Shown one piece after another: positions 1 to 11,119 of a DNA stretch of 32,236 nt. Source of the stretch: Candidatus Methanofrustulum fimipullorum (GTDB lineage: Archaea > Halobacteriota > Methanosarcinia > Methanosarcinales > Methanosarcinaceae); NCBI GenBank assembly GCA_012518265.1, contig JAAYST010000104.1, forward strand, positions 1 through 32,236, given 5' to 3'. A program made the position numbers and the translations under genes. The notes under the pieces are model-generated. The model made no database searches and was not told the origin of the DNA. It worked only from the letters and a program-made list of their open reading frames with translations. Each line of letters begins with the position of its first letter. Position 1 is the first letter of the stretch.

Positions 1-127
1 AAAACTTAAAAACTTAAAAAACTTTAAAATATTTTTATCATTTTATATTATTATTCTTTTTAAATTATTATTGTTTTTATATTATTATTGTTTTTACATT
101 ATTATTCTTTTTATATTCGTGGTTTTT
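1..127. other. AT-rich leader upstream of the geranylgeranyl reductase
   Basis: There is no gene here. The region is almost pure A/T and contains imperfect repeats of a TTATTATTGTTTTTA-like unit at about 67-117. An open frame from a TTG at 71 runs through it, but it would encode an implausible Phe/Tyr/Ile run created by the repeat. TATA-like stretches are present, but the composition makes any single promoter call unreliable. Confidence 0.5.
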
Positions 128-1537
128 ATGGAATCTCTTTTAAATAAATCATACGACATCGTTGTAATCGGAGCGGGGCCTGCGGGCTCGATTGCTTCTA
201 AACATGCGGCGTTAAACGGTTCCGATGTTTTAATGGTTGAGAGAAAACAAAGGGTAGGCTTTCCGATTCAGTGCGCCGGTTTTATTCCTGATTCGTATGA
301 ATTGAAAAAGTTGATTCCGTCTATGAAATTACCGGACGAAGCGATCAATATTCCGAAAAGTGCAATATTACAAAAAATAGAAAATCAACGATTTTATACG
401 GCCGACTTGTTTAAAAAAGAATTTAAAGTTGACGGATACGTTTTGGACAGAACTGTTTATGATTCAGATTTGGCTCAAAAAGCGGTTGACTCGGGTGTAA
501 CACTTTGCACAGAAACGACTGCAACCGGTTTTTCATCAATAAATAACACTATAAGTGAAACGAAAGAAACAGTAGTCAAATTGAAAAATGACGGAAAAAC
601 ATACGAAGTTAAAACAAAAGTAGTAATCGGGGCCGACGGCCCGATTTCAGTTGTGGCAAGAAATATCCCGGGATTTTTAAATTATAATAATGGACACAGA
701 AGTTTGGACGTTTCAAACAACACCGATATTTCAACTAGCAGTTCAAAAAGCTCAAACAACACCGATATTTCAACTAACCGTTCAAACAGCTCAAACAACA
801 CCGATATTTCAACTAACAGCTCAAACAGCTCAAACATTTCCAATTCAATTAAAAGTTCAAACAATTTAATCTCGAGAGTTCCTTATGAACGCGGAATCGG
901 ATACGGCTATAAAATGACCGAAACTGACACCGATCCTAAAACGCTTGAAATGTTTTTTGGGAGTGAAATCGTTCCCGGCGGATATGTTTGGATTTTCCCG
1001 GAAGGCGAAAACAGAGTAAATGTTGGAATAGGAGTTAGGCGTTCTCTTATGAAAAAGCCGAAATCTGCAAAGTACTATTTGGATAATTTTATAAAAAAAC
1101 ATCCCATCGGTTCAAAAAGACTATCCGGAGGAAAAATAGAAAGTGTAATTTCAGGAATTATTCCGGTAGACGGCGCTCCTGAAAAAACGGTCAACGGGAA
1201 TTTTTTGATAGCGGGCGATGCGGCAGGACATGTTACGGCCACAAACGGGGGCGGTCTTCCTTTTGCAATAGCGGGCGCACTAATTGCAGGTGAAGTCTCA
1301 GCCGGTTTTGTTTCCGGTAAATACGACTCTTTGGAAAATTATGAACTGCTTTGGAAAAAAACATTTGGAAAAGCGCTTGATTCGTCTGTTCAGGCAAGAA
1401 GAATGGCAGATAAAATAATGAGTTCCGATAAGCTTATGAGCAAAATGATTCAATTAACGCCTTCAAGTCAATTGAAAAAGATGCAGTGCGGAAAAATTCC
1501 TGCTACTTTCAGCTATCTTATAAAAAGGTTTGTTTAA
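128..1537 (+). CDS. Geranylgeranyl reductase family FAD-dependent oxidoreductase
   Basis: This flavoprotein of the archaeal geranylgeranyl reductase family (469 aa) saturates the isoprenoid chains of archaeal membrane lipids. The FAD-binding motif GAGPAG lies at residues 15-20, followed by the family motif QCAGF. The FAD-proximal motif GDAAGH is at 363-368, with a preceding GGYVWIFPEGENRV stretch typical of the family. ATG 128 is chosen because it starts just before the Rossmann strand; the longer frame from TTG 71 only adds low-complexity Phe/Tyr/Ile. An unusual Ser/Asn-rich insert at about residues 193-250 is built from a 39-bp tandem repeat and sits between the NAD/FAD-like domain and the substrate-side domain. 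The core on both sides reads as intact, so the insert is probably a tolerated surface loop. The physiological substrate is inferred from the family. Confidence 0.9.
   Translation: MESLLNKSYDIVVIGAGPAGSIASKHAALNGSDVLMVERKQRVGFPIQCAGFIPDSYELKKLIPSMKLPDEAINIPKSAILQKIENQRFYTADLFKKEFKVDGYVLDRTVYDSDLAQKAVDSGVTLCTETTATGFSSINNTISETKETVVKLKNDGKTYEVKTKVVIGADGPISVVARNIPGFLNYNNGHRSLDVSNNTDISTSSSKSSNNTDISTNRSNSSNNTDISTNSSNSSNISNSIKSSNNLISRVPYERGIGYGYKMTETDTDPKTLEMFFGSEIVPGGYVWIFPEGENRVNVGIGVRRSLMKKPKSAKYYLDNFIKKHPIGSKRLSGGKIESVISGIIPVDGAPEKTVNGNFLIAGDAAGHVTATNGGGLPFAIAGALIAGEVSAGFVSGKYDSLENYELLWKKTFGKALDSSVQARRMADKIMSSDKLMSKMIQLTPSSQLKKMQCGKIPATFSYLIKRFV
713..829 (+). repeat. 39-bp tandem repeat, 3 copies, inside the geranylgeranyl reductase
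   Basis: Three head-to-tail 39-bp units occupy 713-751, 752-790 and 791-829, followed by a degenerate fourth. Each encodes a 13-residue unit of the form SNNTDISTNSSNS. The unit is a multiple of 3, so the reading frame is preserved. Confidence 0.93.
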
Positions 1538-4035
<2,498 letters not shown>

Positions 4036-4064
4036 AATTTGAGGGAATTTGAGAGGAATTATTA

Positions 4065-7000
4065 ATGAAAAGAGAACAACCGACACTTGATTCCTATTTT
4101 GACGATGATAATGAGATAAACGATCTCGATCAAAAAGATAAAACTTATCAAACCGAAATTATTAATGAAAAAAATGAGATAATTGATGAAAACGAAGTTG
4201 TCGAAGAATTAGACGATTCCGACAACGAAACTAACGATGTTAAACTCAATGCCGACGATGAAACCGCTGATGCGGTACTCGATTCCGGCGATGAAACCGC
4301 AAGTACGGTATTCGATGCCGGCGACAAATCCGCCGGCACGGGATTCGATTCCGGCGATGAAAACGCAGGTGCAGATTTTGAAGTAAGCGGCGCAGACGAC
4401 AAAATAGACGGCGTTTCTGATTTTGATGATTCCGATGATGAATCCGATGTTTCCGATTTCGATGATTCCGATGATGAATCCGACGTTTCCGATTTCGATG
4501 ACGAAGATTATGTAGACGACGACGAAGATGAAGATGACGATGAAGACCGCGAAGACGGGGAATATGAAGACGAGGAATATGAAGACGGAGATGACGACGA
4601 AGATGAGGAGGATGACGACTCAGGTGGCGGATTTGATTCGGATAATGAGTTTGACGGCGATTCTAATATTTATCCTCATGAGAGTGAAAACGATTCTATA
4701 ATTCCTGTTCCAATAAGTAGCGAAATGAAAAAGTCGTATATCAATTATGCGATGTCGGTTATTGTCGGCCGTGCTCTTCCGGATGCCAGAGACGGTTTAA
4801 AACCGGTTCACAGGCGTATTCTTTATTCGATGAACGAATCGGGAACTACAAGTGACAAGCCTTATAAAAAATCTGCTCGTATTGTGGGAGATGTTTTGGG
4901 TAAGTATCACCCGCATGGTGATTCCTCCGTATACGATGCGATAGTTCGTTTGGTTCAGGACTTTTCACTTCGTTATCCGTTAATAGACGGTCAGGGAAAT
5001 TTCGGTTCAATAGACGGCGACTCGGCTGCAGCGATGCGTTATACTGAAGTTAGAATGGATAAAATTTCAAATGAAATGATCCAGGATATCGATAAGGAAA
5101 CGGTCGATTTTAAACCAAACTACGACGAATCTTTAAAAGAACCGGAAGTTTTACCTTCAAAATTGCCGAATCTTTTAATAAACGGTTCAACCGGAATTGC
5201 AGTCGGAATGGCAACAAACATGCCTCCTCACAATTTAACGGAAGTAGTTAACGGTCTTTTAATTTTAATAGATGATCCCGAAGCAGACGTATTTAAATTG
5301 ATGACTGCAATTAAAGGTCCCGATTTCCCAACAGGTGCTGAAATACTCGGAAACGAAGGAATTATTTCCGCATACAAAACAGGAAGAGGTTCCATAAAAA
5401 TACGTTCCGTTTCATCGATTGAAAAAATGAGAGGAGATCGGGAAAGAATCGTAATTACGGAAATTCCGTATCAAGTAAATAAAGCAAGGTTGATAGAATC
5501 GATTGCAAATCTCGTTCGAGACAAAAGAGTTACAGGAATCTCGGATTTAAGAGACGAGTCCGACAGAGAGGGAATTCGAATAGTAATTGAACTTTCAAGA
5601 GGAACAAATCCGGACGTTTTATTAAATCAGCTTTATAAACATACTCAACTGCAAACGAGTTTCGGAATAAACAATTTGGCAATAGTGGACGGTGTCCCGC
5701 GCGTTTTAAACTTAAGACAACTTCTTAAGATTTATTTAATGCATAGAAAAGATATTGTTTTGAAGAGAACCCAATACGATTTGCGCATTGCACGCGAGCG
5801 CGAACACATTTTAAAAGGTCTTAAGATTGCAATTGACAATATAGACGATGTTATTGAATTGATAAAAGCGTCTCCTGATACGGCTTCTGCAAGAATTGCT
5901 TTAACTGAAAATTACGATTTGGATGAAATTCAGGCAAAAGCGATTCTTGAAATGAGACTTCAAAGGTTGACCGGACTTGAAATCGAAAAAATCGAAACTG
6001 AACTTGCGGAAATTATTGAAAAAATTAGCAGTTTAATCAAAATTATCGAAAGCGACGAACTTAAATTTGATATTATAAAAGAAGAATTGAACGAAATAAA
6101 AGATAAATACGGTGACGAACGTCGTTCAAAAATAGTTCACGGCGACTTTGACGTGGAAAACGAAGATTTGATTCCAAAAGAAGACGTCATAATTACATTG
6201 ACGAATCGCGGATATATTAAAAGATTGCCGGTTGACACTTACACCAAACAAAACCGAGGCGGAAAAGGTATAATCGGCATGGAAACCAAAGACGAGGACG
6301 TAGTAGTTGATATGTTTATTTCGTCTACACACAATTATATTTTATTTTTCACAAACAAAGGCCGCGTTTATTGGAAGAAAGGCTACGACATTCCTGAGGG
6401 CAGCAGAACTTCAAAAGGAAAATCTGTTGTAAATTTCCTTGAATTGGACGAATATGAAAAAATAACGGCATGCATTCCCGTATCAGAATTCAGAGACGAC
6501 CGTTATTTAATGATGGCGACTAAAGGCGGAATTGTCAAAAAGACGCTTTTGTCCGAATTCAAAAATCCGAGAAGAACCGGAATTATTGCAGCAACGCTCG
6601 AACAAAACGACGAACTCGTGTCTGTCGTTTTAACAGACGGAACAAACGACGTCGTACTCGTATCAGCATCAGGAAAAGCTTGCAGATTTTCCGAAGAAGA
6701 GGTGCGCCCGATGGGAAGAACCGCAAAAGGCGTAATCGGAATGAGAATTCGGGATAAAGACGATTTCGTTGTCAGTATGACTGTTGTAAACGAAAACGAA
6801 ACGCTTTTGACTCTTACGCAAAACGGATACGGAAAACGAACCGAATTTGACGAATACATAAAAAAACACAGAGCAACGCAAGGTGTTACAACCATTATTA
6901 CAAGCGAAAGAAACGGACCCGTAATTGGAGCAAAATCGGTAAGTGACGACGATGAATTAATTCTTACAAGCGCCGAAGGAATTATAATCAGAATTTCTGT

Positions 7001-7148
7001 TTCAACGATAAGCATATTCGGAAGAAACACCCAAGGCGTAAGAATAATGAATTTAAATCCGGGCGACACACTCGTAAGTCTTGCATGCATACGCCCGACC
7101 GATGCGGAAAACAAAAAAATAAAACTAATTAAGAGTATAACAAAATAA
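4065..7148 (+). CDS. gyrA: DNA gyrase subunit A with acidic N-terminal extension and PIP-like motif
   Basis: GyrA (1027 aa) is the DNA cleavage/rejoining subunit of gyrase. The usual core begins near residue 213 ([14 protein letters not shown]). The catalytic tyrosine is Tyr326 in [10 protein letters not shown], 204 residues later than Tyr122 of E. coli. The C-terminal beta-pinwheel carries the GyrA-box-like QNRGGKG needed for wrapping DNA. Residues 1-212 are an extension made largely of Asp, Glu, Ser and Gly, partly from duplicated [11 protein letters not shown] units. The first twelve residues, [12 protein letters not shown], match a PCNA-interacting motif (Q-x-x-L-x-x-Y-F). The start is supported by GAGAGG at 4051-4056, 8 nt before the ATG, and 29 nt after gyrB. 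The core identity is certain; the clamp interaction is inferred from the motif. Confidence 0.96.
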   Translation: MKREQPTLDSYFDDDNEINDLDQKDKTYQTEIINEKNEIIDENEVVEELDDSDNETNDVKLNADDETADAVLDSGDETASTVFDAGDKSAGTGFDSGDENAGADFEVSGADDKIDGVSDFDDSDDESDVSDFDDSDDESDVSDFDDEDYVDDDEDEDDDEDREDGEYEDEEYEDGDDDEDEEDDDSGGGFDSDNEFDGDSNIYPHESENDSIIPVPISSEMKKSYINYAMSVIVGRALPDARDGLKPVHRRILYSMNESGTTSDKPYKKSARIVGDVLGKYHPHGDSSVYDAIVRLVQDFSLRYPLIDGQGNFGSIDGDSAAAMRYTEVRMDKISNEMIQDIDKETVDFKPNYDESLKEPEVLPSKLPNLLINGSTGIAVGMATNMPPHNLTEVVNGLLILIDDPEADVFKLMTAIKGPDFPTGAEILGNEGIISAYKTGRGSIKIRSVSSIEKMRGDRERIVITEIPYQVNKARLIESIANLVRDKRVTGISDLRDESDREGIRIVIELSRGTNPDVLLNQLYKHTQLQTSFGINNLAIVDGVPRVLNLRQLLKIYLMHRKDIVLKRTQYDLRIAREREHILKGLKIAIDNIDDVIELIKASPDTASARIALTENYDLDEIQAKAILEMRLQRLTGLEIEKIETELAEIIEKISSLIKIIESDELKFDIIKEELNEIKDKYGDERRSKIVHGDFDVENEDLIPKEDVIITLTNRGYIKRLPVDTYTKQNRGGKGIIGMETKDEDVVVDMFISSTHNYILFFTNKGRVYWKKGYDIPEGSRTSKGKSVVNFLELDEYEKITACIPVSEFRDDRYLMMATKGGIVKKTLLSEFKNPRRTGIIAATLEQNDELVSVVLTDGTNDVVLVSASGKACRFSEEEVRPMGRTAKGVIGMRIRDKDDFVVSMTVVNENETLLTLTQNGYGKRTEFDEYIKKHRATQGVTTIITSERNGPVIGAKSVSDDDELILTSAEGIIIRISVSTISIFGRNTQGVRIMNLNPGDTLVSLACIRPTDAENKKIKLIKSITK
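4422..4500 (+). repeat. Direct repeat in the gyrA acidic extension
   Basis: Two near-identical 36-bp units encode [12 protein letters not shown] back to back, with a third partial copy following. They lie in the most acidic part of the GyrA N-terminal extension and suggest growth by in-frame duplication. Confidence 0.75.
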
Positions 7149-7273
7149 AAATAAAACAAAGTAAAAAACAAAGTAAATAAAACAAAGTAAAAAAAAACAA
7201 AGTAAAATAAAACAAAGTAAAAAAACAAAGTAAAAAAAAATAAAGTAAATAAAATAAAATCTATATTAAAAAT
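7149..7273. repeat. ACAAAGTAAA-type tandem repeats between gyrA and dinB
   Basis: This spacer lies between two convergent genes and consists of seven or more imperfect copies of an ACAAAGTAAA-like unit. On the minus strand it gives T-rich runs, which could help terminate transcription arriving from dinB. No hairpin is evident. Confidence 0.6.
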
Positions 7274-8536
7274 TCATAAAAAATCGAAAAGTGTCGTCTG
7301 TCTTTTATCTATTTTTTTAAGATTTGAGACTCCGGTACTTATTTTTCTTATTTTTTTATTTAAATCGGTCGTCAGAATTAAATCGTGGGCATACTTTTCA
7401 AAAATATTTCTGTCGTCCGTATATATCGAATGGCTTTTTGACCTTGCCGTTGCCGTATAATCATCATAGACAATATTTAATGTAACAGTTTTATAAAAAA
7501 AACCTTTTTTTATCATTTCGCTATAGACTTCCGCGGCCGATTGCATAATTCCTACATTTATTTCGTTTTGCTTTAAAGTCGGTTTGTCAAAATTATACGT
7601 TCTGCTTATTGATATCGGGTCTTCCGTTTCAACTATTTCTTCTATGTTCGTTCCCAAAGCCATCTTTTGAAAATTGATTCCTGTCTTTCCTAATTTTTCA
7701 TACAATTTTCTGGAATCACATTCTATAAGCTAGCCAATTGTTTTTATTCCCGCCGAATTAAATTTCATATTTGTTTTTTTTCCAACGCCGGGCAATTTAT
7801 TTACGGGAAGGGGTGACAAAAACTCGATTACATTTTCCGGTTCAACTAAAGTCAGTCCGTCCGGCTTTTTAAAGCCGGATGCAATTTTTGCAACGACTCT
7901 GTTTGGAGCAATTCCAACAGAACAAGTAATTTTTTCTTTTTCGTAAATTTCACGCTTTATTTTTTCGCCCAAAACTTTTGCTTCTTTGTAATCTTTCGCA
8001 AAATGTCCCGGATCCAAATATGCTTCATCAATGCTTGCTTTTTGAACAATATATGAATTCTTTTCCAAAATTTTCATAACCGAATTTGAAACTTCCTGAT
8101 ACAAACTCTTATTCAACGGGAAAAAAATTAAGTCTGGGCACAATTTTAAAGCTTGAGCAAAAGGCATTGCGGAATGCACCCCGTAAGACCGTGCGGCGTA
8201 AGACGCCGCACTGACGACACCTTTCGGTGATTCGGGATCCAATGAATAAGTTTTGGAACAGACAACGACAGGTTTGTCTTTTAAATCCGGTCGGTAGCGC
8301 GTTTCAACCGATGCAAAAAAACTGTCCATGTCTACGTGAAATACAATTTTTTCATCTTTTATGTTTTCGTTTTCTATTGTATTATAATTATTATAATTAC
8401 TATTACTATTATTATAATTACGATTATTATAATTATAACAGACATTATTATAATTATTATTGTTATAATTACTATTACTATTGGTATTACTATTATTATA
8501 ATTATTATAATTACTATTATTATTTAATTGACTCAT
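7274..8536 (-). CDS. dinB: Y-family DNA polymerase IV, with one in-frame UAG
   Basis: This is a translesion DNA polymerase of the DinB/Dpo4 family (420 codons). Catalytic acidic residues are visible in HVDMDSFFASVE (Asp69, Asp71) and SIDEAYLD, and a helix-hairpin-helix LPGVGKKT follows. A single TAG (codon 269, 7730-7732 on the + strand) falls after GIKTIG, at a variable position often filled by an acidic residue. The same frame then continues with a proper thumb/little-finger sequence and ends in the PCNA-interacting tail QTTLFDFL. I therefore read the two pieces as one gene with UAG as a sense codon (probably pyrrolysine) rather than as two genes. Residues 5-52 are a peculiar Asn/Tyr/Ser run. 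The start overlaps the end of the fumarase beta gene by 17 bp. A recently broken pseudogene is the alternative. Confidence 0.85.
8381..8524 (-). repeat. AAT/TAT/AGT trinucleotide-rich tract encoding the DinB N-terminus
   Basis: About 144 bp is made almost only of AAT, TAT and AGT codons, giving an Asn/Tyr/Ser-rich N-terminal tail of 48 residues on DinB. No Met codon lies between it and the catalytic VDMDSFF motif except within that motif, so the tail is likely translated. Confidence 0.85.
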
Positions 8537-9155
8537 AGACTTTCGTTGCTTTTTTGATAACTTCTAAAAATAAATCGTTTCCGCATGTATCGATTCCGAC
8601 GATTAAAGGTCCAAACGTTTCAACTTCAAATTCCCAAACGGCTTCGGCCATTCCTAAATCTTCCCAAAAGACGTTTGAAACAGATTTAATCATATCACAA
8701 GCCAATGCGGCGCAGCCGCCCGTGTATGATAAATAAACACATTTATTTTCTTTCATAACATCTCCAAGATTTTTCATTCCGCCTTTTCCTATAATTGCCC
8801 GAATGTTTCCGCTTTTTAAAATCCCGGGTGTTAAATTTGTCATACGATCGCTCGTTGTAGGTCCGGCCGCAACGACTTTCATATCTTTAATTACGGGGCC
8901 GCAGTGATATACGACACACCCTTTTGTTTCAAACGGAAGAGGTTTTTTCAAATCGCCATATTCTTTCATTCGAATATGAGCTTCGTCTCTTGCGGTGTAT
9001 ATTTTTCCTGAAATATATACCAAATCGCCCGTTTTCAATTGATTTATATCGGATACGGACAAAGGCGTACTCAATTTATAAGTTTTTCCCGTTTTATTTT
9101 TTATTTCATTTCCCGTTTTATTTTTTGTAATAATATTTTCCTCCTCATTTCTCAT
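8520..9155 (-). CDS. Fumarate hydratase (class I, two-subunit type), beta subunit
   Basis: This is the C-terminal-type subunit (211 aa) of the iron-sulfur class I fumarase/tartrate dehydratase family, which interconverts fumarate and malate. Family signatures are LKTGDLVYISGKIYTARDEAH near the N-terminus, then the YHCGPVIK, AAGPTTSDRM and GKGGM stretches. ATG 9155 is chosen. It overlaps the end of the alpha gene by 11 bp, which suggests translational coupling. A longer frame exists from TTG 9203, but it would run well into the alpha gene and add nothing family-like. The extra N-terminal residues before LSTPLSVSDINQL are Asn/Lys-rich. The gene is followed directly by dinB, which overlaps its end. 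Substrate specificity (fumarate versus tartrate) cannot be read from the sequence. Confidence 0.9.
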   Translation of the reverse strand: MRNEEENIITKNKTGNEIKNKTGKTYKLSTPLSVSDINQLKTGDLVYISGKIYTARDEAHIRMKEYGDLKKPLPFETKGCVVYHCGPVIKDMKVVAAGPTTSDRMTNLTPGILKSGNIRAIIGKGGMKNLGDVMKENKCVYLSYTGGCAALACDMIKSVSNVFWEDLGMAEAVWEFEVETFGPLIVGIDTCGNDLFLEVIKKATKVYESIK

Positions 9156-9996
9156 AAATTGCACTTTGTCTTCTGTCCGCCCAACACTGAATATTAATTG
9201 CAACAGGAAGGGATGCCGTATGGCAGTCTGCTTCTTCTACTCGAATTCCTATAGCCGTCGTATCTCCTCCAAGTCCCATGCAGCCGATTCCTAAAGAATT
9301 TACATGATCAAAAATTTCTTTTTCAAATTCATTCATATCTTCTTTCTTAAACACAGGATTCAAAAGAGCTTTTTTTGATAAAGCGGCAGCTTTATCAAAG
9401 GATCCTCCGATTCCGATTCCTAAAATAATAGGCGGACAAGGTTTTCCTCCCGCATCCAACACGACTTTTGCTATATATTTTGAAATTAAATTTTGTTCGG
9501 TCGGCCTGAACATTTTAACAGCACTCATATTTTCAGACCCGGCACCTTTTACTATCAAATCTATTTTTAAAAAATTTCCTTCGTCAAAAGAATATTTTAT
9601 ATCGGGCTGTCCTATTCCTGTATTCGAATTCGTATTTTGTCTCGTAAGCGGATTTACAACATTTGGCCTTAGAGGAACTTTTTTTGTCGCATTTAAAACG
9701 CCCTCTTTTATTGCGCCTTCAATATCAAAATCAATTTTTAATTCGCGACCGATTTTTATTAAAAAAATTAAAATTCCTGTGTCTTGGCAAACGGGTACCC
9801 TTTTATTTTCAGCAATTTTTATATTTTCAATTATAGATAAAAGCTGCTCTTTTGCAATCTTGTTAGTTTCCTAATCATAAGCGGCCACAATTGCATTTTT
9901 AGATTCATTTGAAATTTGAGTTTCGGCCTAAACGACCATCTCACAGACAACATTTGAAATATTTTCGTATGTTAGCGAATCTATTTTAAAAAACAT
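9145..9996 (-). CDS. Fumarate hydratase (class I), alpha subunit, with two in-frame UAGs
   Basis: This is the iron-sulfur subunit of the two-subunit fumarase (284 codons with the stop, a normal length for archaeal homologues). From ATG 9996 the frame is colinear with the family throughout: IIENIKIAENKRVPVCQDTGI, VPLRPNVVNPLTR, GAGSENMSA, GGKPCPPIILGIGIGG, GLGGDTTAIGI and CHTASLPVAINIQCWADRR. Probable cluster-ligand cysteines are in VCQDTG and GKPCPP, with further conserved cysteines in GCMGLGG and CHTASLP. Codons 23 (+ strand 9928-9930) and 42 (9871-9873) are TAG. Both fall in the variable N-terminal helices, and there is no frameshift or other stop. The most economical reading is that UAG is a sense codon (probably pyrrolysine). 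An automatic caller would report only the fragment 9145-9558. The beta gene overlaps the end. Confidence 0.88.
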
Positions 9997-10348
9997 TTAT
10001 AACCACGTTTTTTATTTCTTAATTATTCAGTTTGATTTTGATTTTTGATCGTAATATTGTAAAATTTTAAATTGTAAAATTTTAAATCGTAAATTTTTAA
10101 ATTGTAAAATTTTAAATTGTAAAATTTTAAATTGTAAAATTTTAAATTGTTTAAAACTATATATAGATAATATTCCTATTATATATTTCTCATATATTAT
10201 TTTTTATTTATTATTTATTATTTATTTATTTTTTACTTATTATTTATTATTTATTTATTTATTTTTTACTTATTATTTATTATTTATTTATTTTTTTTAT
10301 ATTTATTTTATATTTGTTTTATATTTAGAGAACGGAGTGAACAATTGT
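9997..10348. other. Divergent intergenic region between the fumarase and DUF2284 genes
   Basis: This 352-bp stretch separates two divergent genes and so must contain both promoters. It holds a six-copy 15-bp repeat at 10060-10149, a TATA-like AACTATATATAG near 10156-10167 and then TTATTTATTATTTATT-type repeats to about 10320. A GGAGTG ribosome-binding site lies at 10334-10339. No small gene or structured RNA is apparent. Confidence 0.5.
10060..10149. repeat. 15-bp tandem repeat, 6 copies, with palindromic core
   Basis: Six contiguous 15-bp units of TAAAATTTTAAATTG occur with no spacers, and two copies have single changes. Each unit contains the perfect palindrome TAAAATTTTA. The array lies in the divergent promoter region, so it could be a multi-site operator, or merely a slippage product of AT-rich DNA. 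Confidence 0.9.
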
Positions 10349-10978
10349 ATGGAAAACGATGATTTAATTGTTGATACTAAAAATCCGGATCATTCTTGTT
10401 ACGGTTCCCATTCCGAAAATTTAAAAAGCATAATTTCAACGGCTTACAAAAACGGTGCTCATGACGCCTATGCCGTTTCTGTTCGGGATATTGTTGTAGA
10501 TGAGCGTGTCAGGTTGAAATGTTTAATACCTGTTTGTAAACATTACGGTGATTTGGTTTGCCCGCCAAATGTTCCGACACCTGAAGAATTTAAAAAGTAT
10601 TTGGAAAAATACAAATTCGGGGTTATTATATCAACTGTTTACAACAATCCGCCAAAACCGAAATCGCTTGCGTCGTCCGATGATGTTTCAAAAGAAATCA
10701 GAAAAAAAGCGAAAGAATTGTCGGAAATTCTTTTAAAAATGGAAGCGGAATCGATTAAAATGGGTTACCGCTTTTCAATAGGACTTACAGGCGGCAGTTG
10801 TACTTATTGCGAAGAATGTCCCGGAACCGGTTTTAAATGCGAACATCCGTATTTGGCAAGGCCTTCTATGGAAGCTGTAGGAATCGACGTTGTAGGAACA
10901 CTTGAGAAAATCGGTATAAATTTAGAATTTCCGGTTTCAAACAATGTAAAATGGTGGGGATTGTTAATCATAGATTAA
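10349..10978 (+). CDS. DUF2284 domain metal-binding protein
   Basis: This small soluble protein (209 aa) belongs to the DUF2284 family of predicted metal-binding proteins common in methanogens and anaerobes. It has many Cys residues in the family pattern. CKHYGDLVCPPNVPTPEEF lies in the first third. GGSCTYCEECPGTGFKCEHP follows near residue 145, and SMEAVGIDVVGT near the end. The Cys arrangement suggests an iron-sulfur or zinc site. The biochemical role is unknown. ATG 10349 is preferred over GTG 10337 because GGAGTG at 10334-10339 is correctly spaced for it. No neighbour shares an obvious pathway. Confidence 0.85.
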   Translation: MENDDLIVDTKNPDHSCYGSHSENLKSIISTAYKNGAHDAYAVSVRDIVVDERVRLKCLIPVCKHYGDLVCPPNVPTPEEFKKYLEKYKFGVIISTVYNNPPKPKSLASSDDVSKEIRKKAKELSEILLKMEAESIKMGYRFSIGLTGGSCTYCEECPGTGFKCEHPYLARPSMEAVGIDVVGTLEKIGINLEFPVSNNVKWWGLLIID

Positions 10979-11119
10979 GATTAAAAACAAAGTCTTAAAA
11001 AAAGTTTTTAAATAAAAAGTTTTAAAATAAAGTCTTGATTTTTATTCTGTTTTGCAGTAAGCTTTAATATAATCCGTTACTTATATTCCGTTTATAAATT
11101 ATTAAAGGTGAATTTAAAA

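Noticed and set aside
71-127. Longer start for the geranylgeranyl reductase (TTG 71) giving a hydrophobic N-terminus
   Set aside because: The added residues come from an AT repeat and the family starts right before the GAGPAG strand, as with ATG 128.
6503-7228. Long open frame on the minus strand within gyrA (241 codons)
   Set aside because: It is antisense to the strongly conserved gyrA C-terminal domain, its composition is Phe/Leu-rich, and it begins in the downstream repeats.
7730-8536. DinB as a simple 268-aa truncated gene
   Set aside because: The downstream frame is family-like to its end and finishes with a PIP box, so truncation by decay is less likely than read-through.
8227-8538. 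Open frames on the + strand across the DinB N-terminal repeat
   Set aside because: They are Ile/Tyr/Thr runs forced by the trinucleotide repeat, complementary to dinB codons.
9156-9203. Start of fumarase beta at TTG 9203
   Set aside because: It would overlap the alpha gene by 59 bp and add residues unlike the family; ATG 9155 gives a coupled start.
9145-9558. Fumarase alpha as a truncated 137-aa gene starting at TTG 9558
   Set aside because: It would lack the VCQDTG cluster-ligand region, which is present upstream in the same frame, interrupted only by UAG codons.
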